DNA of 64,000 nt from Prado023 sp963700475 (GCA_963700475.1 CAVOXR010000009.1:248001-312000), one strand, 5' to 3'. Shown: positions 8,470-17,359, counted from the first letter of the stretch. The notes: generated by a model not told the origin, from the sequence alone. Numbers and translations: made by a program.

Positions 8470-9801
8470 ATGCGCAAGATCGTGATCATGGGTGCCGGCG
8501 GCCGGGATTTCCACGTCTTCTCGACGGTCTTCCGCGACGACCCCACGTGTCGGGTGGTGGCCTTCACCGCAGCCCAGATCCCCGGCATCGACGACCGCAC
8601 CTACCCACCGTCCCTGGCCGGCCCTCTCTACCCGGAGGGCATCCCGATCGTCCCGGAGTCCGAGCTCGTCGCCCTGATCGGCGAGGCGAAGGTCGACGAG
8701 GTGGTCTTCGCCTACTCCGACGTCGCCCACATCGACGTGATGCACAGGGCGTCGATCGTGATGGCAGCCGGTGCGGACTTCCGGCTGGCTGGCCCGGCGG
8801 CGACGATGCTCCGCAGCACCAAGCCCGTCGTGGGGATCGGCGCCGTGCGAACGGGGTGCGGCAAGAGCCAGACGACCCGCGCGGTGGGGCGGCTCCTGCT
8901 CGACGCTGGGCTGCGCGTGGCCCTCATCCGCCACCCCATGCCCTACGGCGACCTCGAGGCGATGCGCGTCCAGCGGTTCGCGACACTGGCCGACATCGAT
9001 GCCAGCAACCCCACCGTCGAGGAGCGCGAGGAGTACGAGGCGCCCGTTGAGATGGGCATGGTGATGTACGCCGGCGTGGACTATGAGGGGATCCTGCGTG
9101 CCGCGGAGCAGGAGGCGGACGTCATCGTCTGGGACGGGGGCAACAACGACTTCCCGTTCGTGCGCCCCGACCTGATGATCACCGTCGTCGACCCATTGCG
9201 CCCCGGACATGAGTCGTCGTACCACCCGGGTGAGACGACACTTCGGATCGCTGACGTCGTCGTGGTCAACAAGATCGACAGCGCGGATCCGGCCGACGTC
9301 GAGCGCGTGGTGGAGGCCGTGGGGCGCCTGGTCCCTGACGCGGTGGTGATCCGGGCTGAGTCCCCGGTGACACTGGAGTCGGGGGAGTCCCTGGCCGGCA
9401 AGCGCGTCCTGGTGGTCGAGGACGGGCCGACCCTGACCCACGGGGGCATGCCCTTCGGAGCCGGGACCGTCGCCGCGCGAGCTGCCGGCGCCGAGCAGAT
9501 CGTCGATCCGCGGCCCTACGCCGTCGGCTCCATCGCCACCACCTACGAGACGTACCCGGACACCGGGCCGATCCTGCCCGCCATGGGCTACGGCGACCAG
9601 CAGCTGGCCGACCTGGAGGCCACGATCCGGGCCACCCCGGTTGACGTCGTGGTGTCGGGTACCCCCATGGACCTGGGGCGCATCATCAGCGTGGACCAGC
9701 CCCTGATGCGCGCGTCCTACGTCCTGCAGGAGATCGGTTCCCCGACACTGGCCGACGTCCTGGCCCCCTACATCGCCCAGTGGAGGGACGCGCTGGGCTG
9801 A
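8470..9801 (+). CDS. Cyclic 2,3-diphosphoglycerate synthetase-like protein
   Basis: This 443-residue protein begins MRKIVIMGAGGRDFHVF. An in-frame GTG at 8452 would add six residues. The N-terminal Rossmann-like part carries AGGRDFHVF and ADFRLAGP. A P-loop follows in GIGAVRTGCGKSQTTR, and then a GTPase-like core with VVNKIDSADP and the AEQIVDPRPYAVGSIATTY segment characteristic of the cyclic 2,3-diphosphoglycerate synthetase family. In methanogens this enzyme cyclises 2,3-diphosphoglycerate using ATP. Bacterial members are frequent, but their product has rarely been tested. It is transcribed away from the APC permease and stands alone. I infer the family with good confidence and the reaction with less. 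Confidence 0.8.
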   Translation: MRKIVIMGAGGRDFHVFSTVFRDDPTCRVVAFTAAQIPGIDDRTYPPSLAGPLYPEGIPIVPESELVALIGEAKVDEVVFAYSDVAHIDVMHRASIVMAAGADFRLAGPAATMLRSTKPVVGIGAVRTGCGKSQTTRAVGRLLLDAGLRVALIRHPMPYGDLEAMRVQRFATLADIDASNPTVEEREEYEAPVEMGMVMYAGVDYEGILRAAEQEADVIVWDGGNNDFPFVRPDLMITVVDPLRPGHESSYHPGETTLRIADVVVVNKIDSADPADVERVVEAVGRLVPDAVVIRAESPVTLESGESLAGKRVLVVEDGPTLTHGGMPFGAGTVAARAAGAEQIVDPRPYAVGSIATTYETYPDTGPILPAMGYGDQQLADLEATIRATPVDVVVSGTPMDLGRIISVDQPLMRASYVLQEIGSPTLADVLAPYIAQWRDALG

Positions 9802-9870
9802 CGTCAGCCCACGGTCACCCAGCACCCCACCAGCTCCGCCGATCGGGGGCAAGTGATCGGGGAATACATC

Positions 9871-9898
9871 CATCAATAGATCCTGTTACATTGATGTG
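9871..9898 (+). promoter_or_regulatory. arsR operator and leaderless promoter
   Basis: CATCAAT (9871-9877) and ATTGATG (9890-9896) form an inverted repeat of the ArsR/SmtB type. The repeat overlaps a -10-like TACATT (9887-9892), which is 6 nt before the ATG at 9899. Binding of the repressor here would block the polymerase. I infer autoregulation of arsR-arsM relieved by arsenite. Confidence 0.65.
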
Positions 9899-10234
9899 AT
9901 GGAGATGGTTGAGGTGGATCGGGCGACGCCCGACCTCGCCGCGCACGCCCAGATGTTCCACGCGCTGTCCGACGAGCGCCGGCTGACGATCCTGGCTGCC
10001 CTGCGCGCGGGTGAGCTGTGCGTCTGCGACCTGCAGGACGAGCTCGGGATGGCACAGTCACTGCTCTCGTTCCATCTCAAGGCACTGCGCGACGCCGGAC
10101 TCGTCCACGTCCGACGTAGCGGACGCTGGGCGCACTACTCGATCAACATCGACGGGATGGCCCACGCGGCCGCAGCGGTCAGCGAGCTGGGCACTGCGTC
10201 GGCCACACGAACAAACGGACCCTGCTGCGGTTGA
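9899..10234 (+). CDS. arsR: ArsR-family arsenic-responsive repressor
   Basis: This 111-residue winged-helix regulator begins MEMVEVDRATPDLAAH. It has FHALSDERRLTILAAL, the metal-site helix GELCVCDLQDELG with Cys41 and Cys43, and the recognition helix AQSLLSFHLKALRDAGLV. The Cys-x-Cys pair in the DNA-binding helix is the arsenite site of E. coli-type ArsR. The tail ends GPCCG, which may supply a third thiol. The start was chosen at 9899, 6 nt after TACATT. GTG at 9896 is also in frame but lies inside the operator repeat. It lies 38 bp upstream of arsM, so it almost certainly controls that gene. Confidence 0.92.
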   Translation: MEMVEVDRATPDLAAHAQMFHALSDERRLTILAALRAGELCVCDLQDELGMAQSLLSFHLKALRDAGLVHVRRSGRWAHYSINIDGMAHAAAAVSELGTASATRTNGPCCG

Positions 10235-10272
10235 GCCGCAGCGATCCGAATGACTCAACGAAGGAGAGTTCC

Positions 10273-11103
10273 ATGACAACCGAGACCAACGAGCTCCACC
10301 AGATCGTCCGAGACCACTATGCAGCCGCGGCCGTGCGTGTCACGACCACAGGCGTCACCTCGTGCTGTGGTGACGGCTGCTGCGGTGGGCAGTCCTCCGA
10401 TCCGATCAGTGCGGACCTGTACGACCCGCAGCAGGTGGCCGACCTGCCCGGCGATGCCGTGCTGGCATCCCTGGGATGCGGCAACCCCACGGCACTGGCC
10501 GAGCTGAACCCCGGGGACGTGGTCCTGGACCTCGGCTCCGGCGGCGGGATCGATGTGCTGCTGTCCGCACAGCGGGTCGGACCGACCGGCAAGGCCTTCG
10601 GTCTGGACATGACCGACGAGATGCTGGCGCTGGCCAACCGGAACAAGGCGCAGGCTGGAGCGACGAACGTCGAGTTCCTCAAGGGAACCATCGAGGACGT
10701 GCCTCTCCCTGACGCCACGATCGACGTCATCATCTCCAACTGCGTGGTCAACCTGGCCGCCGACAAGGGCCAGGTCCTGCGTGAGGCGTTCCGGGTCCTG
10801 AAGCCCGGTGGCCGGTTCGCAGTCTCCGACATCGTGGTGCGTGGCGACATGCCCGACGGAGTGCGCCAGTCGATGGAGGCGTGGGCCGGGTGCCTCGCCG
10901 GGGCACTCGAGGAGGCGGAGTTCCTGCAGTTGCTCGCGGATGCGGGGTTCGTGGACGCCAGCGTGGAACCCACGCGCGTGTACACCGCCGACGACGCCCG
11001 ATCCGTCCTCGGCGAGGACGTGGAGGTGCAGGCCACGGAAGGCCTCGCAGATGGGGCATTCGCCTCGGCCTTCATCCGCGCAAGGAAGCCCCAGGCCGAT
11101 TGA
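10273..11103 (+). CDS. arsM: Arsenite S-adenosylmethionine methyltransferase
   Basis: This 276-residue class I methyltransferase converts As(III) to methylated, partly volatile species in the cytoplasm. The SAM motif is VVLDLGSGGGIDVLL. The three catalytic cysteines expected of ArsM are present as Cys69 (SLGCGNPTALAEL), Cys157 (IISNCVVNLAADK) and Cys207 (AWAGCLAGAL). An N-terminal cluster, SCCGDGCCGG (residues 30-39), adds four cysteines and recalls bacterial ArsM proteins that carry extra As-binding thiols. AAGGAGAG sits 4 nt before the ATG at 10273, a strong ribosome site that sets the start. It is cotranscribed with arsR. Confidence 0.95.
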   Translation: MTTETNELHQIVRDHYAAAAVRVTTTGVTSCCGDGCCGGQSSDPISADLYDPQQVADLPGDAVLASLGCGNPTALAELNPGDVVLDLGSGGGIDVLLSAQRVGPTGKAFGLDMTDEMLALANRNKAQAGATNVEFLKGTIEDVPLPDATIDVIISNCVVNLAADKGQVLREAFRVLKPGGRFAVSDIVVRGDMPDGVRQSMEAWAGCLAGALEEAEFLQLLADAGFVDASVEPTRVYTADDARSVLGEDVEVQATEGLADGAFASAFIRARKPQAD

Positions 11104-11140
11104 GCCAGATGAGAGGATGCCGCGGGGAGGGGTGAGTGGC

Positions 11141-12067
11141 ATGGCCAGCACGCAGGTTGTCCCGGCCGACCGAACCAGACGGCGCAGGCTCAGGGCGATC
11201 CTCGGCCTCACAGCCGCAGCCCTGACGCTGGCGGCAGCGTGCTCATCGTCACCAGGGGGAGTGGTAGCCGCGGGCTCAGCCAGCCCATCACGAACGCCTG
11301 ACTCGACCAGCGAGTACCTGCCCGGTCTCGAGGCCGACGTCTACCTCCCAACCGGGGACCAGCCCGCAGGTCCTGTGCCCGTGGTCCTGCTGGTCCCCGG
11401 TGGAGGCTGGCAGACGGCTGACCGCAGTGGTCTCGCCCCCTTGGCCGCCGACCTTGCCGATGCGGGGTTCGTCGCGGTGAACGCCACCTACCGGGCGGGC
11501 GTGGACGGCGCCGCCTTCCCGACTCCGGTGCAGGACGCGCTCTGCGCCTCCGCCTTCGCAGTGAAGGCTGCGCGATCGGCGGGGGTCGAACCCGGCCCCG
11601 TCGTCGCCCTCGGGCATTCGGCCGGCGGGCACCTGGCATCCCTCGCCGCTCTCGACGGCGAGGAGCAGGCAGGGGAGTGCTCCTACCCGCCCGTGCCCAT
11701 CAACGGCCTCATCGGACTGGCCGGCGTCTACGACGCCAGGGCTTTCGAGTTCGCGCTCATCGACTTCTTCGGGGGCACCCCCGCTGAGCAACCGGAGTCC
11801 TGGCGCCGGGGTGACCCGGTCGGGCTGGTCGACGCTGGGGCCGCCCCAGAGGGTCTGGCCGTCCTCCTCCTGCACGGGGATGCCGACGCGGACGTGCCGT
11901 TGGAGCAGTCGCAGGCATTCGAGTCGTCGCTCACGAGCGCCGGCGTCCCGGTCCGTCTTGAGGTCGTCCCCAGGGCAACCCACCAGACGATCTACTCCGC
12001 GGGCGTCGCGGGGCCCGCTGCCATCGCGTGGATCAAGGAGCTGGCCGCAGGGCACTCAACGGGGTGA
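11141..12067 (+). CDS. Lipoprotein alpha/beta-hydrolase (esterase, BD-FAE-like)
   Basis: The 308-residue product starts at the ATG at 11141. GTG at 11132 is in frame but too close to the GGGGAGG site. Residues 10-35 form a lipoprotein signal ending in the lipobox LAAAC. The hydrolase core has the oxyanion motif LLVPGGGWQ, the nucleophile elbow GHSAGGHLAS, an Asp region in LLLHGDADADVP and the catalytic His in RATHQTIYS. These match carbohydrate esterase/BD-FAE-type enzymes, so it probably deacylates a small ester at the outer membrane face. It lies 37 bp after arsM. A role in arsenic handling is not indicated. Confidence 0.85.
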   Translation: MASTQVVPADRTRRRRLRAILGLTAAALTLAAACSSSPGGVVAAGSASPSRTPDSTSEYLPGLEADVYLPTGDQPAGPVPVVLLVPGGGWQTADRSGLAPLAADLADAGFVAVNATYRAGVDGAAFPTPVQDALCASAFAVKAARSAGVEPGPVVALGHSAGGHLASLAALDGEEQAGECSYPPVPINGLIGLAGVYDARAFEFALIDFFGGTPAEQPESWRRGDPVGLVDAGAAPEGLAVLLLHGDADADVPLEQSQAFESSLTSAGVPVRLEVVPRATHQTIYSAGVAGPAAIAWIKELAAGHSTG

Positions 12068-12073
12068 TCCGTC

Positions 12074-12079
12074 TACTGT
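12074..12079 (+). promoter_or_regulatory. -10 hexamer for a leaderless SDR transcript
   Basis: TACTGT lies 7 nt before the GTG at 12087, with no Shine-Dalgarno between them. It falls just after the stop of the preceding esterase gene. Confidence 0.5.
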
Positions 12080-12086
12080 GCGGAGC

Positions 12087-12875
12087 GTGGAGATCCCAGC
12101 GAGCAAGCCCGACATCCGGTTCGGCCTGGAGGGCCGGGTGTGCCTGGTCACCGGAGCAGCCCAGGGGATCGGCGCTGCATGCGCCAGGCGCTTCGCCCGC
12201 GAGGGAGCGATCGTCGTCGTGGCCGACGTGGACGACGGGCGCGGCATCGCGGTTGCCTCCGAGGTCGGTGGGCGGTTCCTGCACTGCGATGTGGGGGACG
12301 GACGTGAGGTCACGGCGACCGTGGATGCCGTGATGACCGAGTTCGGTCGCATCGACGTCCTGGTGAACAACGCCGGTATCGCTCGCGCCGCCGACCTCCT
12401 CGAGGTCACTGAGGAGGACTTCGACGCGGTCCTGCGGGTGAACCTCAAGGGCGCGTTCCTCATGGCACAGGCGGTGGCTCGCCACATGGTTGCCGCCGGT
12501 CGGGGCAGCATCGTGAACCTCAGTTCGGTCAACGGGACCTTCACGATCCCGACGATCGCCAGCTACAACATCAGCAAGGGGGGCATGAACCAGCTCACCC
12601 GGGTGTTCGCCCTGGGGCTTGCGGACAAGGGCGTACGGGTCAACGCGGTCGCCCCCGGGACGATCGCCACCGAGATGGCGGCCGCGTCGGTCCTCGTCGA
12701 TGAGGCGGCTCGACGGCGGGTGATGAGCAGGACCCCGATGAAGCGCTTCGGTGAGCCGTCGGAGGTGGCCGATGTGGTGGCCTTCCTCGCCAGCGACGCC
12801 GCGAGCTACATGACCGGCGAGATCGTCGTCGTCGACGGCGGACGCATGACCCTGAACTACACGGTCGATGTGTGA
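12087..12875 (+). CDS. Short-chain dehydrogenase/reductase (classical SDR)
   Basis: This 262-residue NAD(P)-dependent oxidoreductase has the cofactor motif VTGAAQGIGAACARRFA, an Asp after beta-2 (VADVDDG) that favours NAD over NADP, VNNAGIARAAD, and the catalytic Ser-Tyr-Lys set in VNLSSVNGTF and SYNISKGG. It ends with a typical SDR C-terminus (MTGEIVVVDGGRM). The start is GTG (VEIPASKPDIRFGL). It precedes a Gfo/Idh/MocA oxidoreductase by 54 bp, and the two may act on the same sugar or polyol. The exact substrate is unknown. Confidence 0.92.
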   Translation: MEIPASKPDIRFGLEGRVCLVTGAAQGIGAACARRFAREGAIVVVADVDDGRGIAVASEVGGRFLHCDVGDGREVTATVDAVMTEFGRIDVLVNNAGIARAADLLEVTEEDFDAVLRVNLKGAFLMAQAVARHMVAAGRGSIVNLSSVNGTFTIPTIASYNISKGGMNQLTRVFALGLADKGVRVNAVAPGTIATEMAAASVLVDEAARRRVMSRTPMKRFGEPSEVADVVAFLASDAASYMTGEIVVVDGGRMTLNYTVDV

Positions 12876-12929
12876 GTCGATCCGATGCCCGGCCCGGACA
12901 CCGGCCGGCCCGCACGAAGGAGTGCCAGC

Positions 12930-14096
12930 ATGACCGATCCCGTACGCACCATGCTCGGCCGGCGCCTGCGCCTCGGAGTCATCGGAGGCGGTCCGGGTTC
13001 GTTCATCGGCGGCATGCACCGCAGTGCCGCGCGTCGCGATGACCGCTACGAGCTGGTTGCGGGAGTCCTGTCGTCGAATCCGGAGCGCTCCCATGGGGCC
13101 GCGGTGGCCATGGGAATCGCGCCCGACCGCGCCTATGCGTCGGTCGCAGCCATGTTCGACGCGGAGTCCCGACGGGCCGACGGCATCGACGTCGTGGCGA
13201 TCATGACCCCCAATGACAGCCACTTCGACTACGCACTGGCAGCCATCGAGCACGGTGTGGACGTGATCTGCGACAAGCCGATGACCAACACACTGGCCGA
13301 GGCTGAGGCCCTGCACACCGCTGCTGTCGAGTCCGGCCTCGTGTTCTGCCTCACCCACAACTACACCGGGTACCCGATGGTGCGCCAGGCCCGGGCGATG
13401 GTCGCTGCGGGGGAGTTGGGCACGATCCGACTGGTCCAGGTCGAGTACGTCCAGGGAGGGAAGGCGGATGAGTCAGCACCGCCTCCGGAGCCGGGCAGCT
13501 GGAAGTTCGACCCGGTCCGCGGCGGCCCCTCGCGGGTGATGGGCGACATCGGGACCCACGCCCACAACCTGGCGCGGTTCATCACCGGACTCGAGGTCTC
13601 GGAGGTGGCCGCCGACATCGGAGCGATCGTTCCCGGCCGGACGATCGATGACTTCGCTGGGGCGCTGCTGCGCTTCGACAACGGCGCCCGCGGGTCCTTC
13701 TGGGTGACCCAGGCGGCGGCGGGCGTCGAGAACTGCCTGCGGATCCGCGTGAGCGGCACCGTGGGGAGCGTGGAGTGGATGCAGGAGGTCCCGCAGGCGC
13801 TTGCCTTCAAGCCGCTCAACCGCCCCGCCGAGGTCCGGACCCCGAACGGACCTGGAACGCTTGCGTTGTCGGCACGGTCCACCCACCTGGTGGCCGGACA
13901 CCCGGAGGGCTTCCCCGACAGCTTCGCGAACCTCTACTCGGATGCGGCGGAGGCGATCGCCGCACGGCGCACCGGGGCGCAGGCCGATCCACTGGCCATG
14001 CACTTCCCGACCTCGTGGGACGGGTTGGTGGGCGTTCGATTCGTGGAGGCCGTCATCGCGTCCAGTGCGGCGGATGGCCGCTGGACCCCCTGCTGA
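12930..14096 (+). CDS. Gfo/Idh/MocA-family oxidoreductase
   Basis: This 388-residue NAD(P)-dependent dehydrogenase has a Rossmann motif in GVIGGGPGSFIGGMHR, the family motif VICDKPMTN with the conserved Lys, and the active-site helix MGDIGTHAHNLARF with the catalytic His. The length and the GGPGSFIG variant resemble inositol or sugar dehydrogenase-like members that use YxxGG-type loops. The ATG at 12930 has GAAGGAG upstream. It is likely cotranscribed with the preceding SDR. The substrate remains unassigned. Confidence 0.92.
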   Translation: MTDPVRTMLGRRLRLGVIGGGPGSFIGGMHRSAARRDDRYELVAGVLSSNPERSHGAAVAMGIAPDRAYASVAAMFDAESRRADGIDVVAIMTPNDSHFDYALAAIEHGVDVICDKPMTNTLAEAEALHTAAVESGLVFCLTHNYTGYPMVRQARAMVAAGELGTIRLVQVEYVQGGKADESAPPPEPGSWKFDPVRGGPSRVMGDIGTHAHNLARFITGLEVSEVAADIGAIVPGRTIDDFAGALLRFDNGARGSFWVTQAAAGVENCLRIRVSGTVGSVEWMQEVPQALAFKPLNRPAEVRTPNGPGTLALSARSTHLVAGHPEGFPDSFANLYSDAAEAIAARRTGAQADPLAMHFPTSWDGLVGVRFVEAVIASSAADGRWTPC

Positions 14097-14126
14097 ACGG
14101 ATCAGGCGCCCTCGTTGGCCCAGTCG

Positions 14127-14145
14127 CCCACGGCTTCGCCGCGGG
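14127..14145. terminator. Possible bidirectional hairpin between convergent genes
   Basis: CCCACGGC and GCCGCGGG pair around a ttc loop with one mismatch. It lies in the 54-bp gap between the convergent genes ending at 14096 and 14151. There is no T tract. Confidence 0.35.
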
Positions 14146-14150
14146 TCAGT

Positions 14151-15317
14151 TCATGCGCCCTGCCAGGCGATGATCCGGTCGACCGCCTCGCGGACCACCT
14201 CCATGGGCGATGCGAAGGACAACCGCACGTAGCGGTGCCCCTCGACCGGGTCGAAGTCAGTGCCGGGGGTCAGGGCCACACCCGCCTCGTCGAGCAGTCG
14301 CTCGCACCAGGTGACCGAGTCCATGCCACTGGCCGATACGTCGGCATACAGGTAGAAGGCGCCATCGGCGGGGGCGACGTGGGTCCAGCCCAACTCCGGC
14401 AGGCGCGCCATGAGCAGGTCCCGGGAGGCGGCGTAGCCCGTGACGCCCTGCCGGGCCGCCGCCATCCCTGCGGGGCTCAGAGCCGCGATCCCGGCATGCT
14501 GGGCCAAGGTCGGCGGGCAGAGCGAGAAGTTGCCCGCCAGCGCGTCCACGGGGCCAACCAGATCCTCGGGGAGGATCAGCCAGCCCAGTCGCCACCCGGT
14601 CATCGCCCAGTACTTGGAGAAGGAGCTGACCACGATCGCACCCGAGTTGACGAACTGCGCCGCGGTGGCGATCTGAGCCTCGGTGTAGGTGATCCCGTGG
14701 TAGATCTCGTCACTGACCAGGCGGACGCCATGCTCCGCGCACCAGTGGGCGATGCCGCCAAGTTCCGCAGGATCCAGCATCGTGCCGGTCGGGTTGGCAG
14801 GTGAGGCGAGAACAACGCCATCGAGCGGCTCGCGCGCATGGGCGGAAGCGAGCATCTCCACGGTCGGCTGGAAGCGGGTCAGCGGCCCGCACGCCAGCTC
14901 GACCACCTCGCACCCCAGTGCGGTCAGGATGTTGCGATAGGCCGGATACCCGGGGCGGGCCAGCGCAACCCGGTCGCCGGCGTCGAACGCGGCAAGGAAC
15001 GCCAGGGTGAAGCCGCCGGAGGAGCCCGTGGTGACTGCGACGCTGCCCGGATCGAGCGTGACGTCGTACCAGTCCCGGTAGTGCGCGGCGATCGCTGCTC
15101 GCAGGGCAGGAATCCCGAGGGACTCCGTGTACCCGAGGCCGCCACCAGCGTCGAGCAAGTCGATCGCACGCTGACGCACGACCTGGCTTGCACCGGCTGC
15201 TGGCTCGCCCGCAGCGAGGTTGAGGACGTCCTGGCCGCGGGCTCGACGCGTGTTGGCCGCGGCGATGATCTCCATGACGGCGAACGGTGGCACGTGGGCC
15301 CGGGCGGCAACCTTCAT
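14151..15317 (-). CDS. Class I/II PLP-dependent aminotransferase
   Basis: This 388-residue cytoplasmic enzyme starts MKVAARAHVPPFAVMEIIAA. The frame extends further upstream, but only into sequence antisense to nothing conserved. PLP features are ASPANPTGTM, SDEIYHGITY and the Schiff-base Lys235 in SSFSKYWAMTGWRLGW, and the C-terminal VRLSFA supplies the substrate-carboxylate Arg. It matches the aspartate/alanine-type fold-I group. CAGGAT lies 6 nt before the ATG, a possible leaderless promoter. It is convergent with the Gfo/Idh gene and is followed upstream by the L,D-transpeptidase on the same strand. The amino donor is unknown. Confidence 0.9.
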   Translation of the reverse strand: MKVAARAHVPPFAVMEIIAAANTRRARGQDVLNLAAGEPAAGASQVVRQRAIDLLDAGGGLGYTESLGIPALRAAIAAHYRDWYDVTLDPGSVAVTTGSSGGFTLAFLAAFDAGDRVALARPGYPAYRNILTALGCEVVELACGPLTRFQPTVEMLASAHAREPLDGVVLASPANPTGTMLDPAELGGIAHWCAEHGVRLVSDEIYHGITYTEAQIATAAQFVNSGAIVVSSFSKYWAMTGWRLGWLILPEDLVGPVDALAGNFSLCPPTLAQHAGIAALSPAGMAAARQGVTGYAASRDLLMARLPELGWTHVAPADGAFYLYADVSASGMDSVTWCERLLDEAGVALTPGTDFDPVEGHRYVRLSFASPMEVVREAVDRIIAWQGA

Positions 15318-15396
15318 GCCCCCATCCTGCCCGGCGCGTGGACCCTGGACCGCTATGGACCGGCCTGGAGTGCCGTTGGTCGTCGGGCTGGCCGTG

Positions 15397-16614
15397 TCAC
15401 GACGCTGAGCCGGCCCGCCAGTCCTCCCAGGGCACGTTCCATTGGGTGAGTCCGTTGCCGGGTTCCAGCTCCCTGGTCGAGTGCTCGACGGTGACAACGT
15501 CACCGACACGGGAGTGCCCGAACAGCCACCGGGCGTCGTCGGTGCTCATACCGACGCACCCGTGGCTGACGTTGGCCACCCCCTGCGAGGCGACCGACCA
15601 CGGTGCGGCGTGGATGAACTCCCCGGAGTTCGTCATGCGCAACGCGTAGCGCACGTCGAGGTTGTAGTACTCCGGATCGCCCGGTTCGATCCCGGTGCTC
15701 GCAGCATCCATCCGGGTCGCCTCGAGCATCTCGGAGATCACCCGCGTGCCACCGCGGGTGAGGAACCCGTCCTTGCCGGTGGTCACCGGAATGGTTCGCG
15801 CGACCTGGCCGTCGATCGTCACGGTCATCTGGTGGCTCGTGACGTCGACGACTGAGACCACGGACTTGCCGATCTGGAAGTCGACCTGCTTGTCCTGGTC
15901 GCCCCACACGTCCGCGCCCGCTTGGACCCCGGCCAGGTCGGCGGTCACCGACACCTCGGTGCTTGCCGGCCAGTACTCCTTGGTCCGGTACTGGACCTTC
16001 GTGTCGGAGACCCAGTTCCAGGCGCCCTCCACATCTGCCGACGCCCTGACGGTCAGGGCGTCCTGCACCGCGGCTCGGCGGTCCTGCTCCACCGGGGTTG
16101 TGAAGGTGACCAGGATCGGCATTCCCACGCCGACCGTGGCTCCGTCGCGCGGGGAGATGCGGGCCCGGAACTGCTCGGCGGAGTCCATGGTCGAGATCGA
16201 GATCGAGCTGGTCACAGGGTCGGTGTCGGCGGATCCGGTCATCGTCGCGCGCACGGTGTAGGTCGTGCTGGGCAGCAGGGTGCCCGAGCTCTGCCAGTGC
16301 TGCCGGTCGTCGCTGATGGCTCCGTCCACGTCCTGGCCCGCGGCCGAGGTCACCGCGACCTCGCCGATCGTGCCGGTGATCGCGTTGACCACGATCGGCT
16401 GGTCCGGTCGCCACGCATCCGGGTCAGCGTCGGCGGCGACTGTCAGCTGGGCGGCGGCGCCGCCGTCCACCGTCGGGCTGGTGGCCTCGGTGCCGACCTG
16501 GGCGCCCGGGGTCCCCTCCTGGGAGAACGGGTGCCCGCACCCGCTCAGGCCCAGGGCCACGGCGACCAGCACGGTCGCGAGCGCGACCCGCACGGGTGCG
16601 CTGTGGTTCGCCAC
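15397..16614 (-). CDS. L,D-transpeptidase lipoprotein (LdtMt2-type, Ig-like domains + YkuD)
   Basis: This 405-residue cell-wall enzyme makes 3-3 cross-links in peptidoglycan. A lipoprotein signal ends at Cys26 (LGLSGC). Two bacterial Ig-like domains follow (for example the GATVGVGMPILVTFTTPV segment). The YkuD catalytic domain has GEFIHAAPW and the active-site motif SHGCVGMS with His351 and Cys353. A C-terminal tail with Trp residues (QWNVPWEDW) matches the C-terminal subdomain of mycobacterial LdtMt2. The GTG start at 16614 has AGGAGC 5 nt upstream. It acts outside the membrane. Members of this group are typical targets of carbapenems. Confidence 0.95.
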   Translation of the reverse strand: MANHSAPVRVALATVLVAVALGLSGCGHPFSQEGTPGAQVGTEATSPTVDGGAAAQLTVAADADPDAWRPDQPIVVNAITGTIGEVAVTSAAGQDVDGAISDDRQHWQSSGTLLPSTTYTVRATMTGSADTDPVTSSISISTMDSAEQFRARISPRDGATVGVGMPILVTFTTPVEQDRRAAVQDALTVRASADVEGAWNWVSDTKVQYRTKEYWPASTEVSVTADLAGVQAGADVWGDQDKQVDFQIGKSVVSVVDVTSHQMTVTIDGQVARTIPVTTGKDGFLTRGGTRVISEMLEATRMDAASTGIEPGDPEYYNLDVRYALRMTNSGEFIHAAPWSVASQGVANVSHGCVGMSTDDARWLFGHSRVGDVVTVEHSTRELEPGNGLTQWNVPWEDWRAGSAS

Positions 16615-16846
16615 GGAAAGCTCCTGACTCGGCTACGTACAGGGTCTCTGATACCCAGCGCTATACGTCGGCAATCCGCAATGTGTCCCGGTTAACATCC
16701 CGCGGCGGGCATCAGCCACGTGTGCCAAGCACTGCCTCACCCCGGGCCTGGGCACGGCCACGGACCGGAAGATGGTGCGGGGGGACTCCGACCCGTGGCG
16801 CTCCACGCCGTACGAGCCCGATCCTCCCGGGCCCACAACCGGTCGC

Positions 16847-17236
16847 TCAGTCGATGAACAGCCCCAACACGAACTGGCCCATGTTCATCGCAAAGAACGC
16901 AGCCGCGCCGATACCCCCCAGCAGCATGGGGAGCTGTCCGCGTCCATCACCGGCGCGCACGGCCCGCCGGCCGAACACGAAGGCCATCAGGGGTGCGATC
17001 AGGATGATCAGCAGGGTGACGGACCCGGCGAGCAGGGCGACACCCGAGGGCAGCGCCTCGAGGTTGTTCGGGTCATAGCCCAGCCAATCGATGAGCACGC
17101 TTCCGGCGACGATCCCGGCGGGCAGCGTCAGGACCGTGCACACGAGGCTGATCCAGGCCCAGCGCGTGTAGTTCGGGTGGAACTCACCCTGAGCCGGGGC
17201 CCGGACCGCGTCATCAGTGGAGTGGGTTCGCGACAT
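16847..17236 (-). CDS. Small multi-pass membrane protein, function unknown
   Basis: This 129-residue protein has three hydrophobic segments: WISLVCTVLTLPAGIVAGSVL, ALLAGSVTLLIILIAPLMAFV and the C-terminal GGIGAAAFFAMNMGQFVLGL. A short basic/glycine loop (GRRAVRAGDGRGQ) joins the last two. The ATG at 17236 has GGGAGG about 9 nt upstream. It superficially resembles DUF4190-like actinobacterial proteins, but I cannot confirm a family. Confidence 0.7.
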   Translation of the reverse strand: MSRTHSTDDAVRAPAQGEFHPNYTRWAWISLVCTVLTLPAGIVAGSVLIDWLGYDPNNLEALPSGVALLAGSVTLLIILIAPLMAFVFGRRAVRAGDGRGQLPMLLGGIGAAAFFAMNMGQFVLGLFID

Positions 17237-17359
17237 CGTCAGCCACCTCCCTAGGACTCACTTCCAGCGTCATCCACCGCTGACTCCTCGAACAGGGCCA
17301 TAAGACCCCGACCGGCCTCGCGCCCGGAGCCACCATCACGGCGGCGCCCAGCCCCTCGG

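Noticed and set aside
5893..9876. A 1327-codon minus-strand open frame from before arsR to the PepSY gene
   Set aside because: Its first third is antisense to the cyclic diphosphoglycerate synthetase-like gene and has shadow composition. The rest is the permease joined to the PepSY gene by a frameshift.
12033..13358. 441-codon minus-strand open frame
   Set aside because: Antisense to the SDR and Gfo/Idh genes, both of which have clear catalytic motifs.
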